A stretch of DNA of 64,000 nucleotides, taken from NCBI GenBank assembly GCA_023159155.1, contig JAJNNX010000037.1, positions 372,001 to 436,000 of the forward strand, in the 5' to 3' direction. This stretch comes from Ustulina deusta. Its lineage: Eukaryota > Ascomycota > Sordariomycetes > Xylariales > Xylariaceae. The position numbers were made by a program, and so were the translations under genes. The notes beneath the pieces were generated by a model. It was given only the letters and a program-made list of their open reading frames with translations. It searched no databases and was not told the origin of the DNA. Below, one piece after another: positions 46,472-57,017 of this stretch. How positions within the stretch are numbered: position 1 is the stretch's first letter; every line of letters begins with the position of its first letter.

Positions 46472-48011
46472 ATGTCAATAGAGAGTGGGCAACCACCCAA
46501 CGGCCAGACCACGGAACCGTATAGCATCTTTGATAAGAGGCAGAAATGGGCAATCATTCTCATCACGTCAACCGCCGCCACATGTATGCGACGTTGTCCC
46601 GCGGTGCAATTCATTGATCACATGCTAATGGCGAGTAGTTTCCGGCTTTGCATCCAACATCTACTTCCCGGCGCTCTCGACGATTGCGCACGATTTGAAG
46701 GTCTCCTTGGAGCTCATCAACCTTACTGTAACATCATACTTGATTCTCCAAGGCATTGCACCTAGTTTTTGGGGCCCGCTCTCTGATGTGAGAGGGCGCC
46801 GGATTACGTATTGCTTTACTTTCCTGGTATTTCTAGGAGCATGCGTTGGCTTGGCGGAATCGCGGAATTACGCTACGGTCATCGTGCTCCGTAGCGTTCA
46901 AAGCGCCGGGAGCGCTAGTACAATTGCTATCGGAGCGGCCGTCATTGGAGACATTACCACTCGTGAGGAGCGCGGTGGGTTTATGGGCGTCTTCCAAGCT
47001 GGCCTGCTCGCACCCGTGGCAATTGGACCTGTTATTGGAGGCGGCTTGACCACATTAGGATGGCGAGCAATTTTCTGGTTCTTAACGATATACAGCGCCG
47101 TGTTTCTTGTCCTGCTATTCATTTTGTTGCCCGAGACTCTCCGATCAGTGGTATCAAACGGGAGCGTATGCCCGTCAAGTCTCATAGCCAGGTTTCCCCT
47201 GGCTATATACCAAAAAACCACCAAAGTCAAGTTCAGCCCACAAGCCGCACCCGTCGCCAAAAAAACCAGTATCGACTTGGTAGGGCCATTCCGTATACTA
47301 TTTAGTAAACAAGCAGCCCCTATCATCGTCTTCCTTGGGATATACTACGCTGTTTGGCAAATGACGATTACGGCCATGTCCACTCTTTTCAAAAGCAACT
47401 ACGGCCTTACAGAAACACAAATTGGACTGACGTATATCGCAAACGGCGCAGGGTCCATCATTGGTACTCTTATTACGGGGAAAATACTTGACACAGATTT
47501 CCGCCGCGTTAAGAACAAATACGAATCTCAAGGTTTCCAGGACGGCCCTGACAACGTTTCATTTCCGATCGAAAAGGCTCGACTCCGCCTCGTACCTGTC
47601 TTTGCCGGCCTTCAGTGTGCCTCGGTTCTCATTTTCGGCTGGACCACTCAATACTCACACCGTGTGCATATTGCTGTGCCTATCATCACCACTTTTTTTA
47701 CGGGCTGGGCGCTTGTATCGACACAGTCGGTTATCATGACATATTTGGTCGATGTCTTCCCTGATCAGAAAGCCGCAGCGAGTGCCAGTATGAATTTGGC
47801 AAGGTGTCTTCTCGCAGCTGGCGGCACTAGTATCGTCAATCCTCTCATTAATGCCGTTGGCGTGGGATTAACCTTCACGATTACCGTCGCAGCGCTACTT
47901 GTTGCCTTGGTTGGCATAGGTATACAGTGGCGCTTTGGTAAGAAGTGGAGGATGGAAGCAGATGCAAAGGAGAAGGCACATGCCGAGCAAGAGAATCTAA
48001 CGGAGAAGTGA
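46472..48011 (+). CDS. MFS drug:H+ antiporter-like transporter (DHA1 type)
   Basis: Two exons, 46472-46583 and 46639-48011, with a 55-base GT-AG intron (branch TGCTAATG) give 494 residues. The join restores TAATFSGFASNIYFPALSTI, the usual first membrane helix of DHA1 proteins. Motif A reads GPLSDVRGRR, and motif C reads VAIGPVIGGGLTTLGW; both mark 12-helix antiporters of the major facilitator superfamily. A cytosolic loop near 205-250 separates the two six-helix halves, and the C-terminus is charged. Known relatives (Aqr1/Qdr types) export acids and drugs; the substrate here is unknown. The start lies only 255 bases after the target duplication of the retroelement stack, so its promoter was probably cut or shortened by the insertion. 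Its ancestral divergent neighbour seems to be the dienelactone hydrolase pseudogene. Confidence 0.85.
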
Positions 48012-49109
48012 ATAGATACAGACTATCTGTCGACTTGTCTGCCGGCGTGTCCGCACCATGGGGCTACGGTACCGTGACTATACCACAGTCAGAGATTGTA
48101 ATCCTGTGGTGTTTCATATCATACTATTAGAACGTCGTCTATTGAGTGCAAAAGAATTTTGTCTTCCTAGGTAGAAAAATATCACTAAGGGTCCTAGAGA
48201 AATCTATAAAAAAAAATTTAATATCATACATTATAAATACTACTCACAATGGCATATACTCACCAAAGAAGTGACCAAAAAGACATATATCGAATGTTTA
48301 TTGTTTCTCAATGCAATACGACCTCCACGTCTTCATGTCCTATAATAATCTGCTGTGGGAATAAAGTGCACAACATGAGTAAGGTCAGTATAGGAGTCCT
48401 CTCCTTGCCCTTATTCAAGGAGATAGGCTAAACCTACACTTCCAAGTAAACTTTTCAATTGGGGAATTAGACAATCAAAATAAACCCCAATTGAATCCAA
48501 CACAGTAACTAATTAAAGGCTGTGTCCGTGGTCTCCTGTACAGAAAGAGTCAGCTAAACTGGTAGTGTTGACCATATCCCGACTTGCCTAGCCACAAAGG
48601 GGCTACTTAGCATGCGACCCCCTTTTCACCACTTACACACAACCTACTTCATTCCAGTACTAGATAAAATATTGACACATGAGGTCCTTTGATTCCTTAC
48701 CCCTGTTACTCGGTATCTCCTCATGTCAGAAGAAATGGTGGTTATTAGGACATATCTCAGTTAGAGAAACGCTGGCGTGGCCGTTATCAGATATTAAGGG
48801 GTGTGGCTTGAACCAATTGTAGGGATGCTACCTTGGAGATCGGACCCCGAGTCGGACTGAGCTCCGATGGACTTGCCTTCCCCCTTATGTCATTTCATAT
48901 GGTCAACCTGGGAAGGCGCAGACAGTCACCACCAACACCTGCTCTATCACTTCGTTAGACCATTTACTGATGATGCAATGAGTGCAATTAACACGGAAAC
49001 CACCGTGAGGGGTAATGTAGGCACTGCCCCCCGGGCCTTCCCAACGCCTTCGTATGAGGGACGCCCTCAGGCATAACGTACTTCCAGCAGTCCAAGGTTC
49101 GCTTGCACG
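48012..49109. other. Intergenic, no gene recognised
   Basis: Normal composition. Short open frames such as 48249-48431 lack domains. The frame at 48867-49076 precedes the RNase H gene but has no recognisable content. Confidence 0.4.
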
Positions 49110-50153
49110 ATGCCTTCTACAACACCGACACTCCCCAACCGTACAAGCCATTGTGATTGCCATCCTCTGACCAACCCCACTCACGCACTTCAGACACTTC
49201 CCTCTATTCCTCCCAGGAACATGTCTGGGTTACCCGAGTACGGACCTCTGACTGCCTACGGCTGTTGTGACGGGGCTGTTTGCTTCGACCATGGTCGTCG
49301 AATGTGTGTCGCCTGCGGCGTGGATTATCGGGCAGCTGGCCACCCCTCCAACCTTGACGATGGCGATGACCAAGTTCCCATTCTTGGGCCAGGTGTGAAT
49401 CGCTTCATGCCCCAGTGGGATGAAGAGATCCTCGGACCAGCCGATGCGTCCAACATCCAGAAAGATTACAACAATCCCCCAAAGGCACATACCCCGGACC
49501 AACTGGGCCTGCACTATTGTCGCGAATGCCAGCTCACATGGCTGGAGGGCAACATGGGAGTCCACGCCGCGCAAAGCCATCCGTTTCACCATAGTTCACC
49601 CCACATCTATGCCGGCACCCGCCGCTCTCTCGTTGTCTTTACCGACGGTGCATGCCCCTCCAATGGCAAGTCGTCCGCCGTGGATGCTTCCATAGGTGTT
49701 CACTTTGGCCCCCAGTCTGGATACAACATCTCGCAGCGCCTAGGCAACGACTACATTCCAACGAACCAAGTTGCAGAGATCGAAGCAGCGGTTGCGGCTT
49801 TGCAACAGGTGTGGCAGACTATCGAGCCCGCCCGTCGTGCCCTGATTGAGAATTCTCTGCCCCCGGCCAGCTACCTCCGTCCCAGAGAAATCAGACAGTT
49901 CCGCCTCATTGTAGCCACAGACTCGAGCTACGTTGTCGAGTGTATGGCTAAACATATCAAGAAGTGGTCCATGAAGGATGGAATCTACAGAAACGAGCAA
50001 GGGCGGGCAGTACACAACAGTGATGGCTTTGCTCACCTGACCTACCAGGTTGAGCAGCTGTCGATGGTGGGCGTTCAGGTTGCATGGTACCATGTGCCGC
50101 GAGAGTTCAACAAACAGGCAGATTCGTTGGCACGGTTGGCGTTACTGCCATGA
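49110..50153 (+). CDS. Zinc-binding protein with C-terminal RNase H domain
   Basis: 347 residues from ATG 49110; ATG 49221 (MSGLPEYG) is an equally likely start. An N-terminal Cys cluster (Cys52, 53, 58, 66, 69 with His61) looks zinc-binding. A C2H2 pattern follows: Cys137-x2-Cys140-x11-His152-x4-His157. The C-terminal half is a type I RNase H fold with the carboxylates Asp179 (FTDGAC), Glu223 (NQVAEIEAAVAAL), Asp271 (VATDSSY) and Asp338 (KQADSLA), so catalysis on RNA:DNA hybrids is plausible. The length and added zinc modules differ from the housekeeping RNase H1, which has an N-terminal hybrid-binding domain. No introns. It could be a fungal-specific family or derive from a retroelement RNase H; neither is proven. 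Confidence 0.75.
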   Translation: MPSTTPTLPNRTSHCDCHPLTNPTHALQTLPSIPPRNMSGLPEYGPLTAYGCCDGAVCFDHGRRMCVACGVDYRAAGHPSNLDDGDDQVPILGPGVNRFMPQWDEEILGPADASNIQKDYNNPPKAHTPDQLGLHYCRECQLTWLEGNMGVHAAQSHPFHHSSPHIYAGTRRSLVVFTDGACPSNGKSSAVDASIGVHFGPQSGYNISQRLGNDYIPTNQVAEIEAAVAALQQVWQTIEPARRALIENSLPPASYLRPREIRQFRLIVATDSSYVVECMAKHIKKWSMKDGIYRNEQGRAVHNSDGFAHLTYQVEQLSMVGVQVAWYHVPREFNKQADSLARLALLP

Positions 50154-52147
50154 AGGAGGTCTTTTAGGGTGTGTGGGGGGGGGGGGGGGGGGGGGGGGGT
50201 TCTGATGCTGCGTGGGAGCGGCTCGTTTTCCAGCTGAGCGAGATTTGCCGTTATTCTTGGACTGCTGGGCTCTGTTGAAGATGCTTTAATAGTATCTATC
50301 ATTAAGCAGATACGCAGCAGTAGTCTACAGGTTCAGTGCTACACTTCGCAGCACACTTCAATAACCTCCAGATGTCAGCTACTCAAAAGCTTCCTATTAT
50401 TTGGTCGTTGGAGTGGTGCAATGCGCGACTTTTCGGTCATTAATTACACTGGCCTTGGAATGGAATGATGGGCATTATCACAGAAGAAACAACGCGTATA
50501 TTGCTTTCATCTGCTTCCGGATGGATGGCCACGGGTACTGTCAAGACACATCTATTTTATCTTGTCGTCAGTCTCAAGTGACTCTTGTTCCACTGATCCA
50601 TTCTACCTAAATAGCGGTTATATACGCGTGATATTTAGTTTGCTCAACTAGATAATCTTCCTGCAAAGTGCTATGACGCCTTCGTGAGCTAGCGCTTGCA
50701 CATATTCGCGCGACTTATATGTTCCACAGGTGTAACATCATGATACATCTATCCTGCCATTCCCCACAGCCTGGAGTAAATTACACGAATTACTTCACAG
50801 TCCTGAAGATTTTCGGGGTGCTTTGAAACGGCCAACTATAGCTGTCGGTTACCATTGATGTTGTTATTTCGGAAAGGTCCCAAACCTTTAGCGGCTAACT
50901 CTGTTTATTACATGCTGCCGTCTCTGTTCTACGTGTAAAGATCATAACGATAATATAGATATTATGGCTTCAGAAAGGCAATACTTCAGTTTTATCGCTA
51001 CCACCCTCGTTCACCCTTACTCTGTAACTTTAGCAACACATAGCCAGGCGAGAGTAACCAGTTCAACACAGTGTACACCAAGTTTTAGGTTCTCAAATAA
51101 CTTGATCATTCCTTCTCGAGAGCTATAGACAAATTTCTGGGGTTGAATTGATCTGGGAGCACAAACCGGGTAGTGTGACCCCTCGGGAGTGAAGAAGCGC
51201 GTATACGGGAGCGTCTGGACGGGGGCCTCAGCTCATCAACCCGTCCCTTGCCGCGAGGTATTACGATACCATGGCTATCATCGAGAATGACAACGTATCG
51301 AGCTCTAAGCAACGGTTCACTTATTTCCGTAATTGGTTAGATAAGAGTCTAGTGAAGACAGACCAAGAGTCCAGCTCTCAAAACTTGTTCTTTAGGTAAT
51401 TATTCTCCCTCTCCCTCTTTGTAGAAGTATGCTGCAATTCAGTCTCCTCGCTTGTCAGCGTCAGCACATAAGCCACATTCACATTTCAACTTCCAGTCTC
51501 AGGGCTTCGATGTTGCCTTGCTTGTGGTCTAATTAGCCTATTAAAACAACATTGCACAGATAAGAGAACCAACCAGTTGCCGGTGGCCTTCCCGCACGGC
51601 GCAATATATTTAATACCCTTGGGCTTGCTATGGGCCCAAGGTCATATTGAGCTACTGACGGAGTTCAAAAATGGTAATATAATATAGGTAGTGAGGGGCG
51701 CAATGGATAAATCCTTATATTTGGAAGCCGTATTATATCCGCTTGATCTCAATCGCACCTAAGAATTACATATATATTTTTAATAGCAGCCACCTCGTCC
51801 CATCTAAGAAGCAAACAATAGCTGCGCGCCTAACCGACCGCACTCTACAACATCGTATCCCTTTATCCACTCTACATTAGCTGTTAGTTTGTTGATACCC
51901 GCCCTGTATGTGGACTATTGGTATGACCGATGTTTCGGATTCAGTGGCACAAGACGGATCGCTGGAATGCCGGCATCCTCTACTTGCTACTTGCTCGTTT
52001 CGCCATATCCCCTTTGTCCAACAACTCGAGTGTCCAATCACTAGTATCTTTAATATCCCTGAGAAATCGGTTCGCTTCATGTCTATATATTATCCTCGAA
52101 CTCCTGTTTTCCACGCTCAGAAGCAGCCGCCATTCAACAAACTCCAA
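50154..52147. other. Intergenic with a 25-base poly-G tract
   Basis: About 2 kb. A pure run of 25 G lies at 50175-50199, 21 bases after the RNase H stop codon. The rest has no domain-bearing frame. The stretch nearest the chitinase (51.8-52.1 kb) is pyrimidine-rich and presumably its promoter. Confidence 0.45.
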
Positions 52148-52220
52148 CATCACCCTTCAACAACATCACCCTTCAACAACATCATCCTTCAACAACATCA
52201 TCCTTCAACAACATCATCCT
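52148..52220 (+). repeat. 16-bp tandem repeat upstream of the chitinase ATG
   Basis: Four full copies of CATCA(C/T)CCTTCAACAA plus a 9-base partial copy, ending 17 bases before the ATG. Probably in the 5' UTR; CA-rich leaders are common ahead of fungal secreted-protein genes. Confidence 0.8.
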
Positions 52221-52237
52221 ATCTTATTCTTGTCGCT

Positions 52238-53769
52238 ATGCATTTCCCAAGACCCTTGGCCTGGGCCAACGTCTTAGCTTTTACCACCCTTTCTCATGCC
52301 TTCCGTAACGTCATGTACATTGATGAGTAAATCACACTGCCCTTGTTATGATCTTGACAGTCCCATCTAACATCCATTCGTAGATGGCACTCAGACATAC
52401 CAACAAATATTAGCGTTACCACTGGCATCACCCACGTGATAATGGCTTTTGTTGATCCGATGAATTTTTCCACGACAGATCACCTGCCTAGTCCTCCTCT
52501 CATGTCTGTTAAAGATGTGCGCAGTCATTTCGACAGTGGTACCAAGGTTGGCATTGCCCTTGGTGGTTGGGGCCCATTCTCCACAAGCTTCAGCGTGGTA
52601 TCGACAGAAGAACACCGGGCTAATTTCTCAGCCAACCTGGCTGGATGGATGAAACAACAAGACTATGATTTTGTTGGTGAGTGATATTCAACTCTTGGGT
52701 AGCCACACGTGAATCATAATTTTAGAAGTTCGGCTCTTTACTTCCGCATGTTCTTTTACTTAGGCCATTAGACTAACTATAGTATCCAGACATCGATTGG
52801 GAGTACCCTGGTGGAAATGGTGCTCAAAGTCCACCAGACGCTCGAGCCGACATTGACAATTTCCCTCTCCTCCTGGAAGCTATAAAGGGGGGGCTCAAAA
52901 ACGAGGCAGGCATCAGTCTCGCCGTAGCTGGTACGACAGTTGGCATGAACGCTTTCAAGTCTGTCGAGCAAACGAAACCCATCTGGGACAAGATTGATTT
53001 CATTACCGTCATGGCGTACGACTATGTCAATCGTGCTAGTCATATGACCGGACACCATACGGATGTGGAGGAATCTAGGGCAGCGGTGCAGAGATACATC
53101 GATCTTGGCCTTCCCGCAGAGAAGATCAATCTTGGCTTCGCCTTTTATGCCAAATACTTCGAAGTTGACAGTGCTTGTAATGATTTTACCGTTCCAGATA
53201 GCTGTTCCATTTTGCCTGCTCAGGATGCCAACGGTACCGATACATTCACAAGTGGGGTCTTGACGTTCGAGTCGAGGAACATAGAACGCCAGCCCATATC
53301 GGCTTCGTTACAGGAGAGTCCTGACGGAACCTGCGGTTACTACAATGGCACTCTCACAGGCTACAAATGTAGGGAGCCGTTTTGCTGTGGCGAGTCCGGG
53401 TGGTGCGGGGACGAAGTGGGACACTGCGTCCCAAACTGCCAGGTTGGATATGGTCATTGTGATGGCCCAGATGTCATAGCATCATTTAAGAAAGCGCGAG
53501 AGAATTTCAAGTATGATCAACAAAACGGGGGTATCTGGTACTTTGATGAGACGACTTCCCCGAAGCTTTTCTGGACTTGGGAGAACACCGACATGATGGC
53601 ACGCAAGTTTGACGAGATTGTCAATAACCCGACAAACAACCTAGGGGGAATTTCGGGTTGGTCGCTGGGAGAGAATACAGCTGGATGGGGGCATGTGCAA
53701 CAAATGCAGAACATGACACGACTACGGAACTCTGCAGGCGAAAGTCATGAATGCCCACAGCTTCCTTAG
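52238..53769 (+). CDS. Secreted GH18 chitinase with embedded hevein-like insert
   Basis: Three exons (52238-52326, 52384-52676, 52790-53769) with GT-AG introns give 453 residues. Residues 1-20 form a signal peptide (MHFPRPLAWANVLAFTTLSHA). The catalytic motif DxxDxDxE reads DFVDIDWE at 125-132, spanning the second junction, with Glu132 the expected acid. Other GH18 landmarks are GIALGGWGPFS, ITVMAYDY and GGISGWSLG. Between the catalytic strands, about residues 307-352, lies a Cys-rich segment (GTCGYYNG, CCGESGWCGDEVGHC, CQVGYGHC) that resembles a hevein-like chitin-binding module (CBM18) placed inside the catalytic domain rather than at an end. It likely cleaves chitin in the wall or environment. 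GH18 proteins of this build also occur next to killer-toxin-like or LysM genes; none is nearby. Confidence 0.88.
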
Positions 53770-54444
53770 AAAGCAATCGTTAGGGAGTGAGAAGGCGAAG
53801 GGTACTCTCATATCTAAAGGGAGCAGCATGTACTCGCTTCGATAGCATACGCTTTAGGATTACACTTGAAAAGCTTCAATGGAACTTCATTGAGATAGAT
53901 CACACGATTATCATTCGGTGACTTTCTCCGTCGCGAGTATAGCGAAGGACTCGTAAACCAACTACGTACACTAAATATTCGCACACGGATCAATGCGACC
54001 CTAAGTAACTTAGGGTGTCCCAACGACTCCTACGGTAGGGGACAAACACGCATCCAAAGCAACATGTCGGTCAACTTCCCTAATCGTTTGGCAGATATAA
54101 GTGCAAATACCGCGAGAAGCGTCACGAAGAGTGAGAGGTGGCGTATATATGAAGACGACCTTGCATCCCTGGATAGTCAGTACCCCCGGAACATCGGTGG
54201 CCCCGCCACGTCTCAGGGGTAGCGGACCTACCAAAGGAGGAAGCATCACGCTACAGATTGGTAGCTAGCGAGAAAGATCATCGCCCCCATTGTTATTTTC
54301 TTTTCAGTCGTCAAGGTTGAGGTACTCCCTTGTCATCGCGCGTTACCTACCGCCGCTCGTCCGCTCTTCAAGGTTGAGGCACTCCCTTGCAGATCGTCAT
54401 CGTTGGATCATCACATTCGACGCTTATCTGCAGCCTCGCATCCC
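53770..54444. other. Region ahead of the Gag ORF
   Basis: Holds a 19-bp perfect palindrome ACCCTAAGTAACTTAGGGT at 53998-54016 and two copies of TCAAGGTTGAGG(T/C)ACTCCCTTG at 54311-54332 and 54368-54389. No LTR matching the 3' side of the Gag/pol remnant could be found by eye. Open frames on the minus strand here have no domain. Confidence 0.5.
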
Positions 54445-56745
54445 ATGTCCAATCAGCAACTAGGCCGTCAACTGCTACGGTTCATCTCTACCGGCCACCC
54501 AAACACCAGGCTCGTCGCCCCAGAGGATCGTGAGTGGGCGGTTATCCTCACTTCCGCACCCGGCTCATTTGCACCTTCCTCCGAGTCTGCTCCTGCACAT
54601 ATCTCTGGGAGTGGTGACGGTGGTGACGTCATCCCCTACCCTGTTGAATGGGCAGAATCACGACCAAGGTTTCGCACTTTCCTCAAGACGTGGAGAAAAT
54701 ACACGCAAAGTCAAACGGCAGCCACCTCCCACATCCCGCCGGATCTCCCCAAACCAATTCCCTCCGGCCCTGGTCCTTCAGGCCTCACCTCTCATCCTAC
54801 GGATCCAGACCCAGCAGATATTCACCTCCCGCAGAGCTCCAGCGGATCGGACTTGTCTTCGTTGTCAGAGGAGACTATCCAGCAGCTGGCAGATCTTACG
54901 TCCGACCCTCCGGGTCTCATAGTCCCAGTCGTGTCGTCTGACAAATCAGCCGGAAAGATGTCTCGGCCGTCACTCTCAGCAGAAGACGCTGCAAACCTCA
55001 TGGCAGCAGCCTTTGAACGGCACAAGTCTTACATGTCAGAATTGACCTCCAGAACGTTGACCCAGGTCCAACGGGATTCCCAAGCCCCGGGGAATGGGTC
55101 TTCCCTCAAGGCAGAGGAGGTCGGTTTCTTCAACCCGTCCCTCACAGACAGAGACGGATCCGGATCTATCGCTCAGGGCAGGCAAACTATATATACAGAC
55201 GTCTGGGCCTTCACGGACAGGCTGACCCACCTCGCCGAGACGCATGGAGAGGATAAAGTCAAGACCGTCTGGACAACCTGTCTCCAAACCACAGCATTAG
55301 CCTGGCATACCACGGAGCTGACGGATCTGGAGAAAACTGCCTTGCGTACCGGAAACGTTCAATTGATCTGCAAATCCATCCAGGACCGTTTTAAAAAGAA
55401 CCACAGCGATGCGTTGCATAGCCTTCAGCAACGACGATTCACCATGTACGACCTTTCTCAGGGCAAGGCACTCAGACCTTTTATCCAGAGCGTCATACGG
55501 GACGGCAAGTCGTGTGACTTCAGCGTCAAAAATCAATTGTTGGCTGCGTTTGAAGCATTGGATCCTGATATCCAGAGCCAACTAACCAAGCCGTCGGAGA
55601 CGACTACGCTTAAGGATTTTCTGTCCAACGTGGACGATAGAGAAAGCATCCTAGTCGGCAAATCCCGCCAGATTTCATACCAGACACCCGTTGCCCCTCC
55701 ACAACAGGTCTCTGCCTATTACGGCAAGCATAACGATTTCCGTTCCCCTTATCCGTACGCTCAGCAAACTAACGTCCCACCCTATCAGCCACCATATTAC
55801 CCCAACCAGTGTGGCAGAGGTCAGGGGTACAGGGGAGCATACCCCTACAGAGGAGGATATCCGAACAAAGGAGGTTATCCCAACAGAGGCGGCTATCGTC
55901 AGATAGATTCCAGCCCCTACTGTCCTCTACCTCCGAATCAAGGTCATCCCCAGGGATTTCAGCCTCAGCCTCAGCCATACCGATATCTTCAGACCCAGTG
56001 GCAGCAAAACCCACCAAACGCAAACGACTGGCAGAGAGACAATCGCCTGCGTCTTCCAACACCTTATCAGAGGAGTCCAGCCCCGAGAGCGTACCACGGG
56101 ATGCACCAACCAGACGAAGACCATGGCCCAGACTTTCTCACGACTGAATGGTACGTCCCAGGGGATGAATACCAAGCACAGGATTTCTCCCCAGAAACAT
56201 CCCAGTCACAGCCTCAGGCAGAAGACCCAGTCCTCACCTGTGGAGATATTCCAGATGGATTCGGCCCTCCCGACCTAGCCGAAGACCAATATCCTGAAGA
56301 AGCCACGAATTTCGGTATGGTTCTCGAGAAGTCCAGAGCTTGTCAGGTGTGCCACAAGACGTTCGCATCCAATAACAAGCTTCACATGCATCTCAGGACC
56401 GAACATCCATCGGATCCCAATCCAACGGAATACGCCAACGTCGCCGTGGCGGGATCCAGCACCAAACGGGCAGCCCACCAAGCATTGGATAAGGGAAAAG
56501 TCGTGTCGTCTGACACATGTCAGTTTCCTCCGGACCAAACCCGAACGGACCATACACGCAAGACCAACCTGCCGATCATCCGATCATCTGTTGACTCCAG
56601 GCCGGACATCAGGACCGGGTTCACTTATAAGTCCAAGACATACCTCAAGATGTACATTATGACATCCCCAGACGAACATGAAGAAGATGTCTGTGGAGAT
56701 ACAGGTTTTACCCGTACTATTGGGGATAAATCCTGGATCATCTAG
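54445..56745 (+). CDS. Gag-like protein of a Ty3/Gypsy-type element with C2H2 finger, intact ORF
   Basis: 767 codons from ATG 54445 (the frame extends 14 codons upstream without ATG). The N-terminus is Pro/Ser-rich. A helical capsid-like region near 225-400 contains FTDRLTHLAETHGEDKVKTV and LQTTALAWHTTEL. A Tyr/Gly/Pro/Gln-rich region with RGGYPN repeats follows (about 430-560). A C2H2 finger comes next at Cys633, Cys636, His649, His654 (CQVCHKTFASNNKLH). The end reads CGDTGFTRTIGDKSWI, matching the D-T-G active site and following strand of a retroelement aspartic protease. A TAG then ends the frame. Base composition is normal: no RIP. Gag forms particles and binds element RNA; here it may be a young deleted copy or a retained Gag gene. 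Confidence 0.75.
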   Translation: MSNQQLGRQLLRFISTGHPNTRLVAPEDREWAVILTSAPGSFAPSSESAPAHISGSGDGGDVIPYPVEWAESRPRFRTFLKTWRKYTQSQTAATSHIPPDLPKPIPSGPGPSGLTSHPTDPDPADIHLPQSSSGSDLSSLSEETIQQLADLTSDPPGLIVPVVSSDKSAGKMSRPSLSAEDAANLMAAAFERHKSYMSELTSRTLTQVQRDSQAPGNGSSLKAEEVGFFNPSLTDRDGSGSIAQGRQTIYTDVWAFTDRLTHLAETHGEDKVKTVWTTCLQTTALAWHTTELTDLEKTALRTGNVQLICKSIQDRFKKNHSDALHSLQQRRFTMYDLSQGKALRPFIQSVIRDGKSCDFSVKNQLLAAFEALDPDIQSQLTKPSETTTLKDFLSNVDDRESILVGKSRQISYQTPVAPPQQVSAYYGKHNDFRSPYPYAQQTNVPPYQPPYYPNQCGRGQGYRGAYPYRGGYPNKGGYPNRGGYRQIDSSPYCPLPPNQGHPQGFQPQPQPYRYLQTQWQQNPPNANDWQRDNRLRLPTPYQRSPAPRAYHGMHQPDEDHGPDFLTTEWYVPGDEYQAQDFSPETSQSQPQAEDPVLTCGDIPDGFGPPDLAEDQYPEEATNFGMVLEKSRACQVCHKTFASNNKLHMHLRTEHPSDPNPTEYANVAVAGSSTKRAAHQALDKGKVVSSDTCQFPPDQTRTDHTRKTNLPIIRSSVDSRPDIRTGFTYKSKTYLKMYIMTSPDEHEEDVCGDTGFTRTIGDKSWII

Positions 56746-57017
56746 AAATATCCTGGGGTCCAAATCCGCCGTCGGGCGACCCCTATGATCATAAAGGGGA
56801 CGTGCACATCGAACAGCACTCCAAACGTCTTATCGACAAAGACCCTCAGAAGAAAAGACACCTCATGGAATATATTGGCCTCGGACCGGAATATCACAAA
56901 TGGGTCACAATCGCGCAGATAGGAGAAAAGGAGGAAGCAGGTCAGTTAATAGCGGATTACAGGAGAAGAAGGCCTGCAGAAAAGGAGGTCAGGTTTAGAA
57001 ATTATCGAGAGAATTGA
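56746..57017 (+). pseudogene. Protease tail fused to the 3' end of pol, remnant
   Basis: Directly after TAG 56743-56745 the same frame continues KYPGVQIRRRATPMIIKG, which looks like the normal continuation of the protease, so the TAG is probably a nonsense change (or is read through). From about 56800 a different frame gives DVHIEQHSKRLIDKD then LMEYIGLGPEYHKWVTIAQI and AGQLIADYRRRR to TGA 57015-57017, resembling a chromodomain-like end of Gypsy pol. Reverse transcriptase, RNase H and integrase are missing, so an internal deletion near 56800 is inferred. Confidence 0.55.
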
